This document shows, piece by piece, positions 34,101 to 37,448 of a stretch of 37,448 nucleotides of DNA. The translations under genes were made by a program, and so were the position numbers. Location: positions 1 through 37,448 of the forward strand of contig NZ_WTYM01000040.1 in assembly GCF_009827435.1 (NCBI RefSeq), given 5' to 3'. Below the pieces are notes generated by a model that had not been told where the DNA came from, searched no databases, and saw only the letters and a list, made by a program, of their open reading frames with translations. Origin of the DNA: Croceibacterium salegens (lineage in GTDB: Bacteria; Pseudomonadota; Alphaproteobacteria; Sphingomonadales; Sphingomonadaceae). How positions within the stretch are numbered: the stretch's first letter is position 1; the number at the start of each line of letters is the position of its first letter.

Positions 34101-35027
34101 TACGTCATCAATATCGGCATCGACCACTATGACCGCGAGAGCATGCGGCTGCGCTTCGCCGGCAACGACGCACGGCTCCTCTCCGACAGGCTCGACGAGA
34201 TCCCGGGATACGAGGTGCGCAAGCTGGTACTTACCGCAGAGGACCCGAAGCTGGGCACCGGGACCGCGCGGCGCATCGGCCGTTACACGATCCTGCGCGC
34301 GCTCAACCTGCTGCACGACAACCCGTTCCGCGAGACCCTGCTCAACTCGCTGCGCGAGGATGGCATCGATGCCTCAATGATCGAGCCGGCGACCCCCGAC
34401 GACATTGTCATCCTCACCTATTCGGGCCACGGCGACACCGACAAGTTCGGCAACTTCTACCTCCTCCCCAGTGACGGCACCTGGGCCTTCGGCGACGACG
34501 TCGACCTCGAATCGCTGGTCTCCGCGGCGGACCTGAGCAACGCCCTGGCGCAGAACCAGGCCGGAGAGACCGCGCTGATCATCGACGCCTGCCGCTCGGC
34601 CGCTAGCGTCGAGGCCGGCGACTTCAAACCGGCGCCGGTCGGCGACAGTGGGCTCGGCCAATTGGCCTACGACAAGGGTATCCTGATCCTGGCCGCCGCG
34701 CAGTCGAGCGAATCCGCGATGGAGGACGGCAAGCTCAAGCACGGGCTCGCGACGTTCGCGCTCGCCGCCAATGGCGAAGGGCTGTCCGCGAAGGGCGATC
34801 TCGACGCAGACGGTTCGATTCGTCTCGATGAGTGGCTGCAGTACGCAGTGGATCGAATGCCCGGACTCAACGACGATCGCCGTCACCTTCTTTATGACGC
34901 CGATGCTGGTCGCTTCGTTGCGGCAAGGGGCACGGGCGAGAAGAAGACGCAGACTCCGGCGCTGTTCGATTTCAACGCCACGGCGAGCCCGGTACTGGTT
35001 CGCCGTGGCGTACGTCAGGCGCGATAG
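31101..35027 (+). CDS. Large exported protein with propeller-like segments and C-terminal caspase (C14) domain
   Basis: A 1308-residue protein starting at TTG 31101, preceded by a strong GGGGAGGGAG site. The first 30 residues form a signal peptide with a possible lipobox ending 'LLLPAACSDE' (Cys26); Pro at -3 makes lipidation uncertain. WD40-like strands occur at about 45-75 ('EAVAWAQGGEGLISLG', 'LVVWDVASR') and 735-765. A Pro-rich stretch with tandem GGAVHVPE lies near 217-245. Residues 770-815 ('FFAVSPGGRYDTN', 'FMRDYYEPGMYRQIL') are seen in other propeller-caspase proteins. The caspase domain (about 998-1260) has His1110 ('TYSGHGD') and Cys1164 ('IIDACRSA'), the full catalytic dyad. Bacterial C14 peptidases cut after Arg/Lys or Asp. 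No partner gene is adjacent. Target unknown. Confidence 0.85.
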   Translation: MGFLHHLQRAGIGLAGAVLLLPAACSDEIAPDYTERSDIKPQLVVQVGHAVPVEAVAWAQGGEGLISLGIDGSLVVWDVASRSIISRSQIPVDWRDRGLATDEGETAEGYFGQRCIRLDEFSLSGSVLTVAYREDRSQFVEQEGEGEPPDDRLANACSGFSVGGTRRFAFTLNVETWQENAPMQETAAEPVRRISLRKFTTTVGDTEVEVPEPDPNLGGAVHVPETVAGGAVHVPEPPPPPPSLRAPPPIDPSRVYYKLCLREGRCNYELEDAVRGIDGSDLTRFFPASPDGSRQPRPNFDDGKPGYASIYADRGPLLDFSTCPSINTCRFGVTLFGPGEVIELTGEPPSYFRDADVSSDGRQVVRVAQLGEASTVDVLDLGSGQDSRTLTLERPYHRVNWITPGRFALFSEGSIVSPMMRDMMRALPPALVVDPQCKDTERCAGVESYSGMEPVDDVGGFLGIANLDHCHASRYPSRFAISGVECEAGLSVDIVHSEFSVTTLPPSVDFPDSPVADTVSLHSAADGWQRLAVPGLHARETITALKVSPDRRSFVVATRTSGEPWMSPAERKFRSAPRKDSSLSQTIRILAFSVSSDGQLVEPRSLAEIKETLAPAVAQAAWSFDLQFGVRELRFTPDSRRVIFSRKLDATGATYLYVLPAADKATSLFATGADGEPQISGQGLAKTYPFASELVVAIGNERAFGLDNTALIDLTDGAILYDKLADTPMVKAGYIAPSDMLWAASSDGAIHYWGAADGQALMSLYTFPGNTFFAVSPGGRYDTNLPPDSNQIRWLMADKPWQSLAPQTFMRDYYEPGMYRQILECREHADTCKTPFRKPLPSIESLNRVLPAVRIASVLQTEVGGSAIVTVDVTPGRDMDVDGGAPQGIYNLRLFRNGRLVATDPFFINRVIEGDEKQDDSVAQWRSDNVLPYKGGVRPSGRMLANGDYRMMFLVPLPSGLDPQPQVFSAYAFNEDRIKSATAYSKAVRANPSPRRPRRAYVINIGIDHYDRESMRLRFAGNDARLLSDRLDEIPGYEVRKLVLTAEDPKLGTGTARRIGRYTILRALNLLHDNPFRETLLNSLREDGIDASMIEPATPDDIVILTYSGHGDTDKFGNFYLLPSDGTWAFGDDVDLESLVSAADLSNALAQNQAGETALIIDACRSAASVEAGDFKPAPVGDSGLGQLAYDKGILILAAAQSSESAMEDGKLKHGLATFALAANGEGLSAKGDLDADGSIRLDEWLQYAVDRMPGLNDDRRHLLYDADAGRFVAARGTGEKKTQTPALFDFNATASPVLVRRGVRQAR

Positions 35028-35171
35028 GCCCGGACGAACGGTTCGAGGTACTCGCGGTAGGGTTCTGCCACGCCGATGCCGCGGCGGTTGATCTCTGCCC
35101 CGTCGCTTACATCGCTGTGGCTGGTAAGGTCCCGTTCGTGCGCGAAGGCGACCAACGCCGCCAAGGCGGGC

Positions 35172-36650
35172 CTACTCGGCAGCGATCGCTTCGTCCTTGC
35201 GAACCGCTGCGACGGCCGAGTCTTTGTGCAGGTGGGCGCCCTGTTTGCGAAGAATCTTGCGAACCTCGTCCACGTCGACCTCGCGCGGCTGCACGCCTCT
35301 ATTGGCCGCCACCGCTGCGCCGACGCCGGCGGCATGGCCGGTCAGCCAGCACTGCGGGATCTCGCGCATGAACCCGTGACTGTTGGCATCGCAGCTCATG
35401 TGCCGACCCGCGGCGAGCAGGCCATCGAGGTTGCGCGGGATCAGACTGCCATAGGGAACCGAGACGACCGGGAACTTGGGGCTGATCGAGGGGCTGACGC
35501 CGACCTCGCTTCCCACCGGCGTACCGTCGGACCAGCCGCTGCGTTCGATCCGCTCGATCCCGCCGAGCCGCCGCGTATGCCGCACGCCGAGCTGGCTCGC
35601 GCTCTGCAGGCTGTAGACGTTCTCGAAGCCCGGCGCGTTTTCGCGGAAGAAGCGGCAATGCCCTTCCATCAGCCGGTGGCTGCGAATCTCGACCTCGGTC
35701 ATGTCGTCGACATCAAGCGCCGAGAGGCCCGACTGGCGCGGCCCGAGGAACAGCGCGATGTCGGGCCGCCAGCTGACGTAGGGCGTCTGGAAGAAGCCGA
35801 GTTCCTTGCGCCCCTTCTCCATGAAGTCGCGAAGCTGCTCGGGGTAAAGCACCTTCCAGTTGATCCAGCGGTTCATGTCGACCCCGCCGAGCACCCAACC
35901 GGTGTTCATCGAATGGTGGACGTCGCCTTCCTCGATGTCGGTATCGAACGCCGCCCCGGCGCGGGCGAACATGTCGCCGTCGCCGGTCGTGTCGACCACG
36001 ACCTTGGCCATGATCGCCTGGCGTCCGGCCTTGCTCTCGAAGATCACGCCCTTCGCCGCGCCGTCCTTGACGATCGGCCGCGCGGCCCAGGCGTGGAACA
36101 CGATCCGCACGCCCGCCTCGAGCAGCATTTCCTGGTTGAGCAGCTTCATCCGCTCGGGATCGAGCGTCGGCGCCCACTGTACGATGCCGTGGAACGCGGT
36201 GGTACGCTGGCCCCAGTAGGCGACCTTCTTTTCGTCGGTCGAGCCCCAGTCCTCGGGCGGCGGCCCGGCGACGCCTTCCTTGGGCATGCGTTCGATGAAG
36301 TGGCGTGCGAAGCCCTGGATGACGTGGTTGCCCTGCCAGTCGGTCATGCGGTCGATCCACATGACGAGGCCGCCGGTCGAAAGCCCGCCGAGGCAGTTGT
36401 AGCGCTCGACCAGCGTGACATCGGCGCCCGCCTTGGCCGCAGCCCAGGCCGCCGCGCAGCCCGCGGGGCCACCGCCGACTACGATGACGTCGGCGCTGTG
36501 GTAGACGTCGACGTCGCGCGCTTCCTCGCGCACGGTGCCGCCGCGGCGCGAGGGCGGCAGGGCGCGACCGTCGCTCTGGAACACGTCGGAGCCGAGGAAG
36601 CGTTCTTCCCCGTGGCCCTCGACCCGTTGCAGCTTAACTTCGTCGGCCAT
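35172..36650 (-). CDS. FAD-dependent oxidoreductase (FAD_oxidored family)
   Basis: A 492-residue flavoprotein. The Rossmann motif GGGPAG (59-64) in 'ADVIVVGGGPAGCAAAWAA' binds the ADP part of FAD; 'VTLVERYNCLGGLSTGG' follows with the Cys-Leu-Gly-Gly typical of PF12831 proteins, then 'VVDTTGDGDMFARAG' and the C-terminal FAD contact 'NLDGLLAAGRHMSCDANSHGFMR'. The first 50 residues are an extra, polar segment. Family members oxidise or reduce varied organic substrates and the reaction is unassigned. ATG at 36650 has a GGAGG site four bases before it. It is convergent with the caspase gene (144 bp apart) and starts 155 bp from the tRNA-Cys gene. Confidence 0.85.
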   Translation of the reverse strand: MADEVKLQRVEGHGEERFLGSDVFQSDGRALPPSRRGGTVREEARDVDVYHSADVIVVGGGPAGCAAAWAAAKAGADVTLVERYNCLGGLSTGGLVMWIDRMTDWQGNHVIQGFARHFIERMPKEGVAGPPPEDWGSTDEKKVAYWGQRTTAFHGIVQWAPTLDPERMKLLNQEMLLEAGVRIVFHAWAARPIVKDGAAKGVIFESKAGRQAIMAKVVVDTTGDGDMFARAGAAFDTDIEEGDVHHSMNTGWVLGGVDMNRWINWKVLYPEQLRDFMEKGRKELGFFQTPYVSWRPDIALFLGPRQSGLSALDVDDMTEVEIRSHRLMEGHCRFFRENAPGFENVYSLQSASQLGVRHTRRLGGIERIERSGWSDGTPVGSEVGVSPSISPKFPVVSVPYGSLIPRNLDGLLAAGRHMSCDANSHGFMREIPQCWLTGHAAGVGAAVAANRGVQPREVDVDEVRKILRKQGAHLHKDSAVAAVRKDEAIAAE

Positions 36651-36757
36651 CAAGCCTCCCAAATTTCACTAGCATGCTAAGCTTTTTGGCGCCCGCGGGC
36701 AAGACTGACCGAAAGATAGCAGGCGAAGCCGGTGGGAAATTGGGCCGAGGAATCGGA

Positions 36758-36786
36758 TTGCACCGGTGCCGCCCTTTCGCTAGGTG
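36758..36786 (+). promoter_or_regulatory. Candidate promoter for tRNA-Cys
   Basis: TTGCAC (36758-36763), 17-base spacer, TAGGTG (36781-36786), ending 19 bases before the tRNA. Similar in spacing and weak -10 to the element ahead of tRNA-Gln. Confidence 0.4.
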
Positions 36787-36805
36787 CCCCTCTCCCCGCA
36801 CGGAT

Positions 36806-36879
36806 GGCCCGATGGCGGAGTGGTGACGCAGAGGACTGCAAATCCTTGCACGCCGGTTCGATTCCGGCTCGGGCCTCCA
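36806..36879 (+). tRNA. tRNA-Cys (anticodon GCA)
   Basis: Acceptor GGCCCGA (36806-36812) pairs with TCGGGCC (36869-36875). The anticodon stem GAGGA/TCCTT (one G-U pair) holds CTGCAAA with anticodon GCA at 36838-36840. The T-arm GCCGG-TTCGATT-CCGGC is present and TCCA is encoded at 36876-36879. Confidence 0.97.
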
Positions 36880-37107
36880 GCTTTCCTGCAGGATTCGGGA
36901 CTGCAACGGATATTTATCGCAATCCGTATGCCCCACCTATTCTCTTTGACCCCGGCCGCCATTAAGGTGTTGCGAGATGCTTCGATTTTGCTAGCAACTG
37001 CCGTTGCAGTCCTAAGATTTCGGTGTCGTCTAAACTGGCGACCCAAGGTCAAGCAAAATGGGATGATGGCCATCGGCTCGGCTCGGATGTGCGCTTTGCA
37101 CTAAGTC

Positions 37108-37448
37108 TCAGATTCCGAATGCAACGCCCACTCTTCCGCCAGTGGATTTCTTGGCAGTCGATCCAGCGAAGCCTGCCGAGACGTAGACCCGTGGGGCCAC
37201 TCGGGCGGCGATGGTGCCCGAAAAGCCCTGCTCGCCACGATAAGTCGCCGCGTTGAAGTTCACCGACAAGTTACTGTCGGGCACGACCATCGTCCCACTG
37301 AGCGCCATCGCCGCGGCGATACCGCCCCTCGTGCTCTCATTCATTTCGTCGAGCCGGAAGGAGAGCGCGTCCACATGTTCCTCGAGTGCATCGAACTGGG
37401 CGTCGGTGACGGCGAGGGTAGAGATGAGTTGCTTGGTGATCTGTTCGA
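37108..37448 (-). CDS. C-terminal end of a YadA-like trimeric autotransporter adhesin (partial)
   Basis: The frame is open to the right edge, so only about 112 C-terminal residues are seen. The last ~75 are a YadA anchor: 'GGIAAAMALSGTMVVPD', 'SVNFNAATYRGEQGFSG', 'RVAPRVYVSAGFAGSTAKK', ending 'GGRVGVAFGI', four strands that form one third of the trimeric outer-membrane barrel. Before it, 'TLAVTDAQFDALEEHVDAL' has the heptad pattern of a coiled-coil stalk. The barrel exports the passenger that lies beyond the window. The terminal residue is Ile rather than the more common aromatic residue at the end of outer membrane barrels. Confidence 0.88.
   Translation of the reverse strand, partial: EQITKQLISTLAVTDAQFDALEEHVDALSFRLDEMNESTRGGIAAAMALSGTMVVPDSNLSVNFNAATYRGEQGFSGTIAARVAPRVYVSAGFAGSTAKKSTGGRVGVAFGI

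Noticed and set aside
35015-35171. Minus-strand open frame after the FAD oxidoreductase stop encoding a plausible-looking peptide ending 'YREYLEPFVRAYRA'.
   Set aside because: It has no start codon with a ribosome site, is in a different frame from the flavoprotein, and overlaps the caspase gene end. It could be the tail of a frameshifted or decayed gene, but I cannot match it to a family.

Overview
This is a high-GC (roughly two-thirds G+C by eye), densely coding chromosomal segment of an alphaproteobacterium, most likely a sphingomonad of the Erythrobacteraceae (Erythrobacter/Altererythrobacter type). The basis is the complete alphaproteobacterial NepR-EcfG-PhyR general stress response set, the YghO/BcerS-like acyltransferase next to a desaturase, PHA metabolism genes, the DUF4129/DUF4350 pair and a degenerate-receiver winged-helix regulator of a type I associate with sphingomonads. 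No database search was possible; the taxonomic placement is inference.

Layout. 1-1837: DUF4350 and DUF4129 membrane proteins (the first runs off the left edge). 1911-6299: isoaspartyl peptidase/asparaginase, prephenate dehydratase, a membrane-anchored cytochrome c, and a coupled ppx-rlmE pair. 6444-10581: tRNA-Gln(CUG), a LOG-family protein, the translationally coupled glmM-DUF1272-thiD unit and Fe-superoxide dismutase. 10646-11827: AI-2E family permease. 11918-17491: general stress response (GSR) locus with ecfG, nepR (a 56-residue gene), a divergent CHASE-HWE histidine kinase, phyR, a candidate small RNA, an AT-rich island with an orphan ORF and a dead RAYT transposase, and a single-domain response regulator. 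17499-19883: YghO/BcerS-like N-acyltransferase and a fatty acid desaturase. 19885-22704: lptG, lptF, clpS. 22883-25737: phasin and class I PHA synthase. 25859-31035: alanine-type aminotransferase, winged-helix regulator, AAHS-type MFS transporter overlapped by an IlvD/Edd dehydratase. 31101-35027: a 1308-residue exported protein with beta-propeller-like segments and a C-terminal caspase (C14) domain. 35172-36650: FAD-dependent oxidoreductase. 36806-36879: tRNA-Cys(GCA). 37108-37448: C-terminal end of a YadA-like trimeric autotransporter.

The most interesting part is the GSR locus. In the family model, stress sensed by the kinase phosphorylates PhyR, whose sigma-like domain then binds NepR and frees EcfG to read promoters of the form GGAAC-N16/17-CGTT. 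I found three such promoters by eye. Two of them, upstream of nepR and upstream of phyR, are 27-bp symmetric elements (GGAAC-N17-GTTCC) that read as EcfG promoters on both strands. The first can drive nepR-ecfG one way and the kinase the other. The second can drive phyR one way and, on the other strand, a stretch of about 230 nt with no convincing gene; this contains a strong hairpin with a C-rich loop and ends in a textbook intrinsic terminator. I propose this is an undescribed stress-sigma-controlled small RNA, in the manner of Caulobacter GsrN.

Other points of note are a lysine/alanine-rich extension on the phasin with a well-formed internal start, paired PhaR-like operators around the phasin promoter with a third copy inside the candidate sRNA, and the large propeller-caspase lipoprotein candidate.
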